Notes: generated by a model from the letters alone, not told the origin. 64,000 nt of DNA from Voacanga thouarsii (GCA_026120185.1 JANUWF010001224.1:2604001-2668000); one strand, 5' to 3'; shown: positions 45,431-57,346, numbered from the stretch's first letter. A program made the numbers and translations.

Positions 45431-45631
45431 GTCACCAAAGATATGTTATCTTTCGTGACATTAAAAATCTGTCACAATAATATATCAATTTGAATTATCT
45501 TAATAAAACTATGTCTTTTGTTTTTTTATAATGCCGTGAATAAAACTAACATCATTATAGGTACTCTATTATGACACTTTATAAAAAGCGTCATTAAAAA
45601 CATGTCAAGAAAGCCCTTTTTTCTTATGGTA

Positions 45632-46058
45632 AACATACTTGCTGGCAGATCATTTTTTTAAAAATGTCTAACAATATTGCAATAAAAAAGTTACTAAAGC
45701 AATAACCACAAGCACTTAATTATAAATTTCCAGCAAAATAAAACAAGAAAATGCTTTAAAATAGAAGTACCAGCCCATTATACCACCTCATCTCTTCATC
45801 TGCCACAAAAAAAATCAGTATTAGCCACTAAATTGAAAACTAAAGAAAAAAGCAAATAGTCATAAACAACCAAAGATTACAACTTTAGAAAAGAAAAGGA
45901 AGTTTGATTACATTCAATAGTAGCACTGAGCACCTCTCTTGTTTATAATCACACATAGTAGCAGAGTATACTATAGCAAATTTCCCTTGATTTTCCCCTC
46001 GACAGTGGACCGTAGCAATGAACACGTATGAAAAACACAATGATGGGTTTTTGAGGTG
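45632..46058 (-). mobile_element. CACTA-3 interior, left of copia B
   Basis: This 427-bp stretch was continuous with 57118-57346 before copia B inserted, as the shared AGGTG shows. Across the junction the sequence reads as an untranslated, gene-like region. Its left boundary against CACTA-2 is set only by the end of that element. No gene is identified. Confidence 0.5.
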
Positions 46059-49000
46059 TGAAGGTAATGTACGGTAAAAATAAACACAGAAGCATGCATA
46101 ATATCAAAACAGATGCAGCGGAAGCATTAAGAATTATAACATCTCAGCGTTTGAATGTCCTTGTTGGCACCAAAGAAGATGTCTAGACCACTTTTGAATG
46201 AATGCTTGGAGCCACTGGTTCTCCCAAAGATACCTCCGGTTGCATTCTTACATGCCGTTTACTTTTTCTCATTCACGCGAAGCTTTTGAGCTTTTGAAAT
46301 ATGGCTACTGCCATAATCACCGCTAATGAAAGCTCCAATCAGATAAAAAAATGTCCTTCGTTCTTTGATTTAATGCTCACAAGCCATCATCAAAGAAGAA
46401 TTTTCTCTTCCTGTTATCATTTCTGGAAAACCAGATTCCTCACAAGCCATCATCAAACCGTCTGCTTCTTCTCATCCACGCAAAGCTTTTGAGCTTCCGA
46501 AATATGGCCACTGCCTTAACCACCGCCGGTGAAAGCTCCAATCGGATAAAAGAATGGCCTTCGTGTTGGGATTCGTGGACTCCTAAATGAGAAAAACATC
46601 CACGAATCCCTCCCGAGGACCCAAGTAAACGATTAAGAAGATCTAAGCTTTAAGAGTTACCTCTGGTTGCTGTAATCGAAATCCTTCGATTCTGGTTGCG
46701 CTATTGTACGTTCGACCTGAACAATCACCAGACGCTGCAGTATGCGAACGTCCTCTATGGATACACACCGCGAACTCACTCGATACCCGGGGAGTGCTAG
46801 CGCCTAGGGTTTGAGAGGTTTTTTTTTTTCCTCTGGTAGAGAATGGCACGAATGTTCTCAACCGAAAAATTTGGACTATCGAAAGACGGCTAGGGTTTTC
46901 TTAAAAAACCCTCGAACCTCTTAGAGTCCAACCCTAATCATATCTTATCATATTCTAATTTAAATTCAAATTAAATTAAAACTGATATGATAAGATTCTG
47001 CCATTATCTCGGTAATTTAACTAATTATTTTACCGAGTCAGATTCTTATAATCTGGATATCATCCAGATTCATCGAATCTGGTCACCAGAAAAATAACCT
47101 AACAAGTTCGCTTATTGTGTGACCCTATAGGTTCATTTAACACTGGCAGCGTACCTAAATCGTATTTAAATGGCCCACAAGTTATAAGCAGTTTCTAGCA
47201 AAACATTATAACTATCCAGGTTAAATGAAGATCGGTGATCTCTTTGAACCAAACCATAATTTTATATTTAGTCCCTTTGTCACACGATATCCAGATTAAA
47301 CATAAGGCACGGAGCATGTCATCTTTATTAAGCTTAATCAATTATTTCTTGATTTCATAGTAGACTGTTCAAACAAATGATATCAATATCTTAGATTGAT
47401 ATATTTGAGCACGGCCATGCATTTTTTTTAACAGTCTAACTTATCAAGGGGCCCATGGATATCTCTCCCATAATTGAGAGGGAAAATTCCTTCACAACCA
47501 ATCATATTCCTATCCTTGATTTATTTTATATCCAACAGTAGTCTAATTTATTATCTGGTTAAAGACAACTTTAGACAATGTCAAAATATAGAATTTATCA
47601 AGTAAGAAACTATGATGAATTTAGGTCGAAGGACTTTCAATATTATTATGGCTAGAAAGTACTTATGACATATTCCATGAAGTACTCTCACAGTGGGTCA
47701 TGTCCAATACAATGTTCTCTAACATTTATTTATGTCTTGACTCGATATCACAAATATCCATGGCCAGTAAAACATAGCCATCAAGTCACAAACATACTAA
47801 TCTTAATTTATTATTATTCCAATAATAATAATCGATCGAGGACAGACTTTAGAATAGTCATTGTATTCATTGTAGGGTTTTACTATCAAGTCACGTACTT
47901 GATGACCAACAAAACAAAACTCACTATTCATGGAAAGGAAAGCCTCATATTATTATATAAAACATAATGACAATTGTATAAGTACAAATTGACTCTAGGG
48001 CATATCCCCAACACTTCGTTCTTTGATTTAATGCTCACAAGCCATCATCAAAGTAGAATTTTCTCTTCCTGTTATCATTTCTGGAAAACCAAATTCCCCA
48101 AAGAGAGAGACGCAGAGAGAGTAAAAAAAAACTTGGCGCTTAGTTATCCTTTCACACCAAACAATACGGGATCCATCTATTGATTTTTTTTTTTTTTTTT
48201 TACATTTGGTCTCATCCATTGGGGCAAATAAAATTATTTACTCTTGGGCTTGAACACCTATAAATAATAAGCCTCAATTATTTATTTTTGAGGTTTTATT
48301 AAACAACCCAATAAATAATTGACAAATCCAAATAGACCAATATAAAATATCAGGCCTTTTATCTAGTTTATACCTATGTTAATTTTCTAATTATTCAATC
48401 TGGGTCTTGGGCCCTGAATAATTAATTAACCAATTAAACTAGATAAAATATATCTTTTTTCTTGGACCCTTTATTTTAGTCTAATCCAATAATAATTGAG
48501 ACTACTTAAATAAAATAAAATCCATAATTATCAAGACCAATTCCTAAACCTAAATTTTTCAAGACTTAAGAATTATTTCGGGGACCAAAAGATACATCGC
48601 ATGGGCTACTAAAATGACCAAAATACCCTTACTATATAAATAGCTATATTTTATATTTTAAATATTTTCCAATATCAACATAAGGAAATATTGACCCTAA
48701 GAAAAATGTTGCGTTAGCAAAGTCTCTGACCTACAGGTGTAATGACTAAAATACCCCTCTACGTATCGCCGTACATTTAGAGAGGAAGAGTGTACTAACA
48801 CCTCTCTAAAAGACACCTCTCTAAAAGACATCTACTATCCTTAGACCTCTAGTCTAATGATCCACGACTCCTAGAATATTTTCGCTTTCCAAGGGAGTTA
48901 CCCTAAAGCAAACATCCAAGTCATGTGTCCCCAGGACCCTGGATATTTAGATCATTCGAATAGTCACAAGGAACGATATAGTGCAGAAGCTATCTTATAC

Positions 49001-49566
49001 AAATCTGTCTTAACTAACTAGTCACATATACCCACAATACAAGTATATCAGCTCTACGAAAGAACCTCGACTACAGCATATCAAAATACATGCTTCCAAC
49101 TTTTTTAGACTACCAATTCATACTCAAGCGGTAGAGTATTAGTCCACGCTGTAGGAGTAATAGTCTGGGATTCTTCTAAATAGTACTTTTAGAAAATACT
49201 ATTACAAGTCATATTCTACGTATTCAAAATACGCTATGCTATGAAGTGAGTAGACTACCCATTGGCTAAAGGTAAGCCATTCCCCATTAGGAATTTATAA
49301 CACAATAACCTAAACATGATGAGACTCCCATTCTTGCCAATTGGTTAAGAACAAACATTTATGTATCAAGTAACTCGTGGTCCATACCTTACTGTAAAAT
49401 ACAACCATTCACATAGATCACTTACTTAAACACAATGGGTTTTTTCCAAACGAAATCATGCACAAAAGTAATGTAAAATTCACAAATAATTTTGAGAATA
49501 AATTTTTTTATTAATAAATTCGATAATTATATCAGAAACCTAGTCTAGAGAGTATACATTCTAACA
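46059..49566 (-). repeat. 3' LTR of copia B, enlarged
   Basis: The total is 3508 bp. Without the solo LTR at 46564-48013 and its 5-bp duplication it is about 2053 bp, against 1828 bp for the 5' LTR. Most of the excess is a direct duplication of about 203 bp near 46265-46560: 'gctccaatc.gataaaa' and 'ccttcg' each occur twice, 203 bp apart. Short frames at 46301 and 47974 repeat the same LTR text. Confidence 0.9.
46564..48013 (-). mobile_element. Solo LTR G inside the copia B 3' LTR
   Basis: The insert is 1450 bp. It starts TGTTGGG, ends CCCAACA (perfect short inverted termini) and is flanked by CTTCG at 46559-46563 and 48014-48018. The uninterrupted target 'ggccttcgttctttg' is seen in the other LTR near 55580. 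On the minus strand it begins TGTTGGGGATATGCCCTAGA, related to but distinct from the start of family C. It has no internal region, so it is a solo LTR. Confidence 0.93.
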
Positions 49567-49580
49567 ATCTCCCACTTGCA
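49567..49580 (-). promoter_or_regulatory. Polypurine tract of copia B
   Basis: The minus strand reads CAAGTGGGAGAT directly before the 3' LTR (TGTTAGAATG..), where plus-strand DNA synthesis would start. Confidence 0.8.
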
Positions 49581-49599
49581 CTCCAAGATTAAGAAAGTC

Positions 49600-51150
49600 T
49601 GTAGGTTCCCACCCCTATAGTATCTAAGTGTCTCTTGAAGACTCTCTCAGCCAAAGGCTTGGTGAAGGGATCTACTAGGTTGTTCTCCGAGGCTATTTGT
49701 TCTACCACGATTTCACGTGTTTGGATGAAATCCTGGATCATGTGGTACTTCCTCTTAATGTGCTTCCCTTTTCTTATGGTTCTTAGGTTCTTTGAATTGC
49801 GAGACTACTCTAGAGTTGTCGCAATACACCACAATCGATCTGTCCAAGTATAGCACAACTCCAAGTTCTAAAAGGAACTTCTGGAGTTAGACTGCTTCCT
49901 TGGATGCCTCCGAAACTGCCACATACTCAGCTTCCATGGTTGAGTCAATAATGTAGGATTACTTGATACTTCTCCATGAAACAGTTCTTCCAGACAAGGT
50001 GAAGACATATTCACTAGTAGAGTTTCTCTCATTCTTATCTGTCTGGAAGTCTGAGTCTGTATATCCAATAGAAACCAAGTCATCAACCCTGTAAACCAAC
50101 ATATAATCTTTCGTACCTTTGGAGTACTTGAGAATATGCTTTACAACTTGCCAATGAACCTTCCCAGGATTTGACTGATATCAATTAACTAAGCCTACGG
50201 TAAAGCAAATATCTGATCTAGTGCACAGCATGGCGTACAAGAGACTTCCCACAGCCGAAGCATAGGGAATCCTATTCTTCCTATCTTTTTCTCTTGAGAC
50301 TTAGCACAGTCCTTAGAATAAAAAAACAACCCATGTCTGTAAGGGATTAGAGCTCCCTTACATGAGTCCATGCTAAACTTAGCTAGTATATTGTCAATAT
50401 ATGTCACTTGGGATAATCCTAACATTCTCTGGTTCCTATTTCTAAGAAGCTTAATCCCGAGAATGTAACTGGCTTCTCCCAAGTCTTTCATACTAAATTG
50501 ACTAGACAGCCAAACCTTAGTAGATAATAATGTTCCTACATCATTTTCAACGAGTAAAATGCCATCCACATATAGGATAAGAAAAACCACATTTATGCCT
50601 TCCAATTTCCTGTACATGCATGATTCATTCTCATTTTGAATGAAATCATAAGACTTTACAGTCTCGTCAAAATGAATGTTTCATACTCTAGATGCCTGAT
50701 TAAGTCTATAAATAGACTTCTTAAGCTTACAAACCATATGTTCCTAGCCTTTAGCAATAAAACCTTTCGGTTATGACATATAGATGTCTTCGTTAAGATG
50801 GCTATTAAGAAATGTCGTCTTAACATCCATTTGTCATATCTCGTAGTCGAAATGATATGCAATGGCAAGGAGGATACAGATGGACTTAAGCATGGTTACT
50901 GAGGAAATGGTTTCCTCATAATCGATTCTCTCTTTCTGAGTATACCTTTTCGCTACATGCCCAACTTTGAAGATTTTCACCTTCCCATCCACTTTCATCT
51001 TCCTCTTGTATAGCCATTTACACCCAATGGGTTTTATCCCTTTAGATGAAGTTACAAGATCCCAAATCTGATTGAAATACATAGACTTAATCTCAGCTTT
51101 CATTGCTTCATGCCATTGATTTACATTAGCATCAGCAATAGCCTCCTCGT
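49600..51150 (-). pseudogene. Copia B reverse transcriptase and RNase H
   Basis: The RT begins near 51103 ('MKAEIKSMYFNQIWDLV', 'KPIGCKWLYKRKMKVDGKV', 'RIDYEETISSVTMLKSI'). The palm region is at 50195-50617. There the catalytic box reads YVDG instead of YVDD (50561-50572), so one of the two metal-binding Asp is lost. RNase H text follows in shifting frames, with 'MEAEYVAVSEASKEAV' near 49940 and 'CDNSRVVS' and 'KHIKRKYHMI' further down, ending before 49600. Stops and frameshifts are frequent, for example near 50300 and 50640. Even without them the polymerase should be inactive. Confidence 0.88.
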
Positions 51151-51399
51151 ATCTAGTGGGATCTTGTTCCTAATGGTTAGAGGCCAGCTCGAAAGCCTCT
51201 CCTATCTATCGTTCTGGAACTCTAGATACCCTCCCACTACGATGAGGCTCCGTTTGTACAAGTTCATGAGGCTATGACTCTTCTTGTTCCACAATCGAGT
51301 CTAAAGAAGTTGATTCCGAAGATAACTTCTCCTCAAGTTCCAACCTTGTTAAACCTTTAGTGGAAGTATTTTGATTATCCTCCAAGTATCTAACATTAG

Positions 51400-52660
51400 T
51401 ACGTACCAGTACTTTCTGCTCCTTGGGATGATAAAAGTAACCACTTTTTGTCCCTTTTAGATACCCAACAAAGTAGCATAATTCTGATCTTGGTTCTAGC
51501 TTGTCTCCCTTGATCAGTACATAAGCAGGACAACATTATATCCTGAGATGATTCAGACTTGGCTTACGTCCAGTCCACATCTCATAGGGCATCCTTGGTA
51601 CTGACTTAGAAGGTACAAAGTTCAGAATGTATGTCACTATTTTCAAGACATACTCCTAAAAAGAGACGGGAAAAGTAGTATGAAAAATTATGCTTCGAAC
51701 CATTTACATCAATATCTTATTTTTTTTTCTCTTAGCTACTCCATTCTACTAGAGTGTACTCGATGCAGAGAGTTGGGATGCTATCCCATGATGTACCATG
51801 TAATCTTTGAATTCACTGAGGAGGTACTCTCCACCACGATCCAATCGTAAGGTTTTAATCAGTTTATCTGTCCGATACTCCCTTCAACCTTAAACTCTTT
51901 GAACTAATCAAAAGAGTCAAACTTGTGTCTCATCAGGTAGATGTAACCAAACCTTGTACAATCATCCGTGAAAGTGATAAAGTACTCAAAACCCCCTCTA
52001 GCTTGTATAGACAAAGGACCACACATACCAGTATGAACAAGGCCCAATATCTCTTTGGCTCTATCAGCCTTTTGGGTGAATGACATTTTTGTCATTTTTC
52101 CCATAAGACAGGATTCATACTGAAGTCAACTTTCCAATCTTAATAAGCCCAAGGGCCCATCATGAATTAACCTTTGAATCCTGATTGAGTTAATATGACT
52201 CAACCTTAGATGCCAAAGATATGAGTTATTGACATTAGTCTTTCTCTTCTTGTTTAAAGGTTCAGATTGAGCATTTTTTATTTGATTATTTGTAAGATTT
52301 AAAAAAAAATTAAGTTTTCATACATATGCCATGTGCATAAAACTTCGCAATTTCTACTGATAGTAATACCAGAATGGAAAGAAACAGAATATCTATGATT
52401 TATTAGCTTTGATACTGAAATCAAATTCTATCTATAACTGGGTACATATAAAATATCCTTCAAAATAACTACTCTATTACAATAAAAAATAAGATCCAGC
52501 TTTCCCACTGCAAGGGCTCATACTTGTGCTCCATTTCCTACTCGTAGTCTATGCTCGCCCTTCTTGAGTCTTCTTATCTTCCTAAATCCCTGCAAGGAGT
52601 TATAGATATAATTAGTGGCTCCAGAATCAACAATCCAAGTAAAAATTGATCCAACCATTG
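51400..52660 (-). pseudogene. Copia B protease and integrase
   Basis: The protease active site 'WIVDSGATNYI' lies at about 52600-52635, with the catalytic Asp-Ser-Gly intact. Further down the minus strand come 'ILKDILYVP' and 'NLISVSKL' (52420-52460), then the zinc-binding region. The integrase core follows at 52104-51904 ('MCGPLSIQARGGFEYFITFT' and 'DDCTRFGYIYLMRHKFDSF', which contains the first catalytic Asp). 'EFKDYMVHHGI' near 51820 has the place of the second acidic residue. Several frames are used, and stops separate the pieces. Together they would process the polyprotein and insert the cDNA. Confidence 0.82.
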
Positions 52661-52719
52661 AAATTGACTCTAGATAGAGAACAATACCTGTAGGATTTTT
52701 CTTGGATTAAAGCTCTGGA

Positions 52720-53490
52720 CACTCTTTTTTCCAATGTCCCTTTGCCCGCACTTGAAGAACTTGCCCTTAAGCTTGTTAGGCTAGTTCTTGGGTTAGGCCA
52801 GTGCGTTTCCCTTCTTCTTCTTGAATTTTCTGGGCTTAGGCTTAGTTCTAAAAGAAAAAGCCCTAGCAATTATAGCCTTGGACTGTGGCTTCATGACCTT
52901 TTTTGCCACCTGGCGTTCTTTCATTAACTCGGTTAAACTCATGTTTAACTTGTTCATGTTATAATTTACCTTGAACTGAGTAAACGAGCTCGAAAGAGAT
53001 TCGAGAACCATGTCCACTTGGCTCTCGGGGTCAATAACAGCCCCTAAGACTTTTGCTTCCTCGAAAGTAGCAATCCTTTTGAGCATATGCTCTCTGACTA
53101 ATGCTCCTTCAGCCATCTTAGTGTTGATGATCGTCCTCAGGGCCACCTACTTTGTGGGCCGGCTTTTATTTGCGAACATCGAGATTAGTGATTGGCTAAT
53201 GTTGTACGCAGTGACTATGTGCTCTATTTAAACTGGAGCACATTAGACACGAAGGCCAACATGTAGCAATGAGCCATCTCATTGGTCTTCTTCCATGCTT
53301 TCTTAGCCTCTCGCTTTTCAGCGGTGGAACCCTTCCCGATAACAAGGCAGGTTTTGTAGAGGACATACTTATACTCCTCAGCAGTGAGTATTATATCCAA
53401 GTTCCTTTTTCAATCCATATAATTTATACCCGTTAGTTTATTCTCACGGAGAATAATGGCCAAAGGACTAAAAGAACCTCCACCAACCAT
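52720..53490 (-). pseudogene. Copia B gag
   Basis: The likely start is ATG at 53490 ('GGGSFSPLAIILRENKLTGI', 'NYMD', a stop where Trp is expected, 'KRNLDIILTAEEYKYVL'). The body continues at 53146-52793 with 'EEAKVLGAVIDPESQVDMVL', 'ESLSSSFTQFKVNYNMNKLN' and a Lys-rich stretch. A zinc-knuckle remnant ('KCGQRDIGKKECP', in two frames, first Cys replaced) is near 52740. This is a UBN2-type copia capsid protein. There are at least two stops and two frameshifts. Confidence 0.85.
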
Positions 53491-55270
53491 TTCTGAAAAA
53501 TCGAAAATAAAAGAAATCTCAGTTTGTAAAAAAACAAAAATAATTTATGCCTTTATCCTCATATTAAATCTGATAATAGTTAACTCTATAACTATTATCT
53601 TTAATATTGTTAATTTGGCTTTTAGGAAAACTGGTATAACTTCTTGGAAAAATTAACAATTTTTTAAGCTAAGTGTATTAATCACCACAAATTAATTTTC
53701 CTCATAGGTAATGATCTAGAAAATAACTCCATCTTAAGATGACTGTTTCTTCTTATTTCCTATGGACATTCCTCACACTATAACCTCAAACGTGAGCTGG
53801 CCGATCATAACACGTGTCCCGAGTTATTAGTTGCATCCATTCATTAGTTCTAGATCATTGTGGCATCCTCATCCTATACGGGTTCTCTCCCATAGTGACG
53901 CGAGAGGACCCACGATCTCTAATGAGGATTGTAATGAAAGCCATGGGGTCGTTGGAACCCCTCTCCCACTTAGTATTTTAAAATAAGAGTTTTCTTGAAA
54001 AATATCCTTTGAAATTTTCAATTAAGTTTTCTTTTAACTCAAAAATAATATATCTAAACCCATAAAAATTTCTATGTCAAGGTTTATACCATTTGAGAAA
54101 ATTTTTCATGCATTAATTTTATTTAAGTTAATAAACTTAATAATTTCAAAAAATTTCATTAAAACTTTCGAGAGATATTGATCTCAAGTTTAATTTGACA
54201 AAAATAATTTTTCTTGTTAAAAATAAATCAAAATGGTTTTCTATTTTAACTCACTAAAATATTTAAATCCAAAATATTTTCTATATCAAGGATAAAATCC
54301 TTTGAGAAAATAATCAAGAATTAATTTTTTTTCGAATTAAAATTAATCATTTAATTTAAGAAAAATGTTTTTCTTAGTTAAAATTTCCAAAGACTTTGGT
54401 CTTTGAGAAAACATGCACATATAGTACAAAAAGAAATAAACATATTAGAAAACTGTAAACGTTTTTATGCTTTTCTATTCTTTTAACCTAAATGTCCACA
54501 TAGTAGAATTAAACACATTAATTAATTAATAGTCTTGTTTAATCCTAAATCTTTTTCACTATTATTTTTCATGCAAATATATTCAAAGAATATTAACTAT
54601 TGTAATAAAAATAACTTCATCTGATATGGGACCAAAATTTTTTTTAAAAAAATTCTGGTCCAATGCACCCACCACACTAGATCATGGCCCATAGGAAAAA
54701 CCTATGGAATGCGACCCGGGCGGGTGCCCGCGACCAGCCCACGAAGCCCAGTCAAAATTGAAGACCAAATTGCAAATTGCAATTTGAGATTGGTCATCCA
54801 CGAGGAACGCTTCCTCGCGCGCCATAAGAAAGCCAGTGCTTTCACGAGGAAGCTTCCTAACGCGTACCATTGAGCCGGGCCTTCCTCGGCCCCGATTGCG
54901 GCTTGCTAAGATGGCTCGGCTCCTCTCACAGAAAACTGGAAGCTCGGCTTGGCTCCTTGAGCCGATGAACAGTGTGATCTTCTTTAGCTTTTCGTGCAAT
55001 TTTTCTTCTACATTTTTGCATTTCTTCTTCTCGCTCTTTCATGCAGACAATATATAAAAGCACTTAACAAGTGCCTATGTCCTTAAAAACACTAGACTCA
55101 CACCATATCTATGAAAACAATCAAAATACAGTGTTCCTATACTTCCACTCGCGAAACTTACAGAGAAGACTATCACAAACCAGAAACACGAAAGTTCATA
55201 GAAAACATCTAAAACTAATATTTTCTTATTTTAGTTAAGCCTAGCATGCTTCCTATATTTGCCAAACCAT
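53491..55270 (-). other. Copia B untranslated leader
   Basis: About 1.8 kb separate gag from the primer site. Most is A+T-rich. At 54660-54960 there is a conspicuous G+C-rich island ('CGACCCGGGCGGGTGCCCGC', 'CGCGCGCC') with pairing potential. Frames crossing it (54682-55057) have no domain and lie in the leader on either strand. Confidence 0.7.
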
Positions 55271-55282
55271 GCTCTGATACCA
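55271..55282 (-). promoter_or_regulatory. Primer-binding site of copia B
   Basis: The minus strand reads TGGTATCAGAGC, 2 bp inside the 5' LTR edge (55285) and followed by ATGG. It is complementary to initiator-Met tRNA. Confidence 0.95.
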
Positions 55283-55284
55283 AT

Positions 55285-57112
55285 TGAAGGTAATGTACAA
55301 CAAAAATAAACACAAAAGCATGCATAATATCAAACAAAGGCAGTGGAAGCTTTAAGAATTATAATACTTCTGCATTTGAATGACCTTGTTGTCACCGAAG
55401 AAGATGTCTGGACCACTTCTGAATGAATGCTTGAAGCCACTAGTTCTCCCAAAAACACCTCCGGTTGCACTCTTAGAAGTCATCTGCTTCTTCTCATTCA
55501 CGCGAAGCTTTTAATCTTCCTAAATATGGCCACTGCCTTAACTACTGCTGGTAAAAGCTCCAATCGGATAAAAGAATGGCCTTCGTTCTTTGATTTAATG
55601 CTCACAAGCCATTATCAAAGAAGAATTTTCTCTTCCTATTATCATTTCTGGAAAACCAGATTCCCCACAGAGAGAGTAAAAAAAAAAAAACTTGGCGCTT
55701 AATTATCCTTTCATACCAAACAATACGGGATCCGTCCCTTGCTGTTTTTTTTTTTTTTTTTTTACTCTTGGTCCCATCCATTAGGCCAGATAAAATTATT
55801 TACTATTGGGCTTGAACACCCATAAATAATAAGCCTCAATTATTTATTTTTGATGTTTCATAAAACAGCCCAATAAATAATTAACAAGTCCAAATAAACC
55901 AATATAAAATATAAGGCATTTTATCTAGTTTATACCTAGGTTAATTTTCTAATTATTCAATTTGGGCCTTGGGCCCTAAATAATTAATTAACCAATTAAA
56001 CTAGATAAAATATGTATTCTCTCATAGACTTTTTATTTTATTCTAGTCTAATAATAAATCAGACTACTTAAATAAAATAAAACACATAATTATCAAGAGT
56101 AATTCCTTAACCCAAATCTGTCAAGAATTAAGGGCTATTTCGGGGACCAAAAGACACATCGTTTTGCCTACTAAAATGACTAAAATACCCTTGCTATATA
56201 AATAGCTATATTTTACGTTTTAAATATTTCCTAATATCACTATAAAGAAATATTGACCCCAAGGACAATACTGCGTTAGCAAAGTCTCTGAACTACAAGT
56301 GTAATAACTAAAATACCCCTCTACGTATTACCGAACATTTAGAGAGGAAAAGTATATTAACACCTCTCTAAAAGATATCTACCATCCTTAAACCTCTAGT
56401 CCATTGATCCACGACTCCTGGAATATGTTCGCTTTCCAAGGGAGTTACCCTAAAGCAAACATCCAAGTCATATTCCCTAGGGCCCTAGATATTTAGATCA
56501 TTTGAATAGTCATAAGGGAAAATATAGTGCAAAGCTATCTTGTTCAAGTTTGTCTTGACTAACTAGTCACATATACCCAAAATACAAGTATATCGACTCT
56601 ACGAAAGAACCTCAACTACAACATATTAAAGTACATGCTTTCAGCTTCGTTTGACCGCCAACTCATACTCAAGCGGTAAAGTATTAGTCTACGCTGTAGC
56701 AGTAATAGTCTGTGCTTCTTCTAAATAATACTTCTAGAAACTACTATTATAGATCATGTTCTACGTCTTTGAAATACGCTCATGCTATGAAGTGAGTGGA
56801 CTACCCATTGGTTAAAGGTAAATCATTCCCTATTTAGAAATCATAACACAATAACCTAAACATGATGAGATTTCCATTCTCATCAATTAGTTACGAACAA
56901 ACGTTTATGTGTTAAGTAACTCGTGGTCCATACCTTACTGTGAAAGACCACCATTCAAATGGATCATTTACTTAAATACAATGAGTTTTTTCCGAACAAA
57001 ATCATCCACAAAAGTAATATAAAATTCACAAATAATTTTGAGAATAATTTCTTTTATTAATAAATTTGATAATTACATCAAAAATCTAGTCTAGAAGGCA
57101 AACATTCCAACA
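55285..57112 (-). repeat. 5' LTR of copia B
   Basis: The 1828-bp LTR runs from plus-strand TGAAGGTAATG to CATTCCAACA. It aligns with both halves of the 3' LTR (46059-46563 and 48014-49566) and with the solo LTR at 34990. The frame at 55427-55702 is LTR text repeated in the 3' LTR, not a gene. Confidence 0.94.
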
Positions 57113-57117
57113 AGGTG

Positions 57118-57346
57118 AAGAAGAAAAAACACAGTCAAAACACTGCTTTTCAATTGAGAATAAGAGAGATTGATTTTCTGTTGTTTATCCCAAAAAATAT
57201 TCTGCCAAGTTGGCACTTTTTTTTTTAAAGGAAATTTCTAAAGGCGCTCTTTTTCCTTCCCAACACAAAAAAAGTGTCAGAATCTTTCATGACACTTGAA
57301 AAGTGTCATAATAGTATATGAATAATAGGCGATTTTTCTTGTAGTG
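57118..57346 (+). mobile_element. CACTA-3 right terminus
   Basis: The segment ends GATTTTTCTTGTAGTG, a canonical CACTA right end, and GCA follows as possible duplication. Just inside are AAGTGTCA / TGACACTT words, and 'TTTTTTAAAGGAAATTTCTA' is shared with the right subterminal region of CACTA-2 (45370-45400). So CACTA-2 and CACTA-3 belong to one family. Its left end was not found. Confidence 0.8.

Larger units (their letters stand above)
42174..45631 (-). mobile_element. CACTA-2: multi-gene Pack-CACTA element
   Basis: The left end CACTACAAGAAAAAAGGGCT (continuing TTCTTGA) is matched in reverse at 45606-45626 (TCAAGAAAGCCCTTTTTTCT). The outermost bases on the right have decayed. Both ends carry subterminal arrays of GTGTCA / TGACAC words (42200-42620 and 45430-45600). 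The interior has no transposase, so the element is non-autonomous. Instead it carries exons with introns from a KIN-14 kinesin, a CBL calcium sensor and NOP53, plus one unidentified exon, all on the minus strand. The element boundary is strong; the list of captured genes is recognition without a search. Confidence 0.85.
46059..57112 (-). mobile_element. Copia B: complete minus-strand Ty1/copia element, inactive
   Basis: The ends are TGAAGG (46059) and CCAACA (57112) on the plus strand, flanked by AGGTG at 46054-46058 and 57113-57117. On the minus strand the order is 5' LTR (57112-55285), primer site, long leader, gag, protease, integrase, RT, RNase H, polypurine tract and 3' LTR (49566-46059). 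The 3' LTR is enlarged by a solo LTR of another family and a ~203-bp internal duplication. Gag and Pol are interrupted by many stops and frameshifts, and the RT catalytic box is altered. It lies inside CACTA-3. Confidence 0.95.

Noticed and set aside
54682..55057. Overlapping frames in the G+C-rich island as genes
   Set aside because: They lie in the untranslated leader of copia B between primer site and gag, on both strands, without any domain.
55427..55702. 91-codon frame and its repeats at 46301 and 47974 as a small gene family
   Set aside because: The three are the same LTR text in the two LTRs of copia B, one of them split by the solo LTR.
31836..57346. CACTA-1 left end and CACTA-3 right end as one giant element
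   Set aside because: Their terminal and subterminal repeats differ (TTACCAAC words against GTGTCA words), so they belong to different families.
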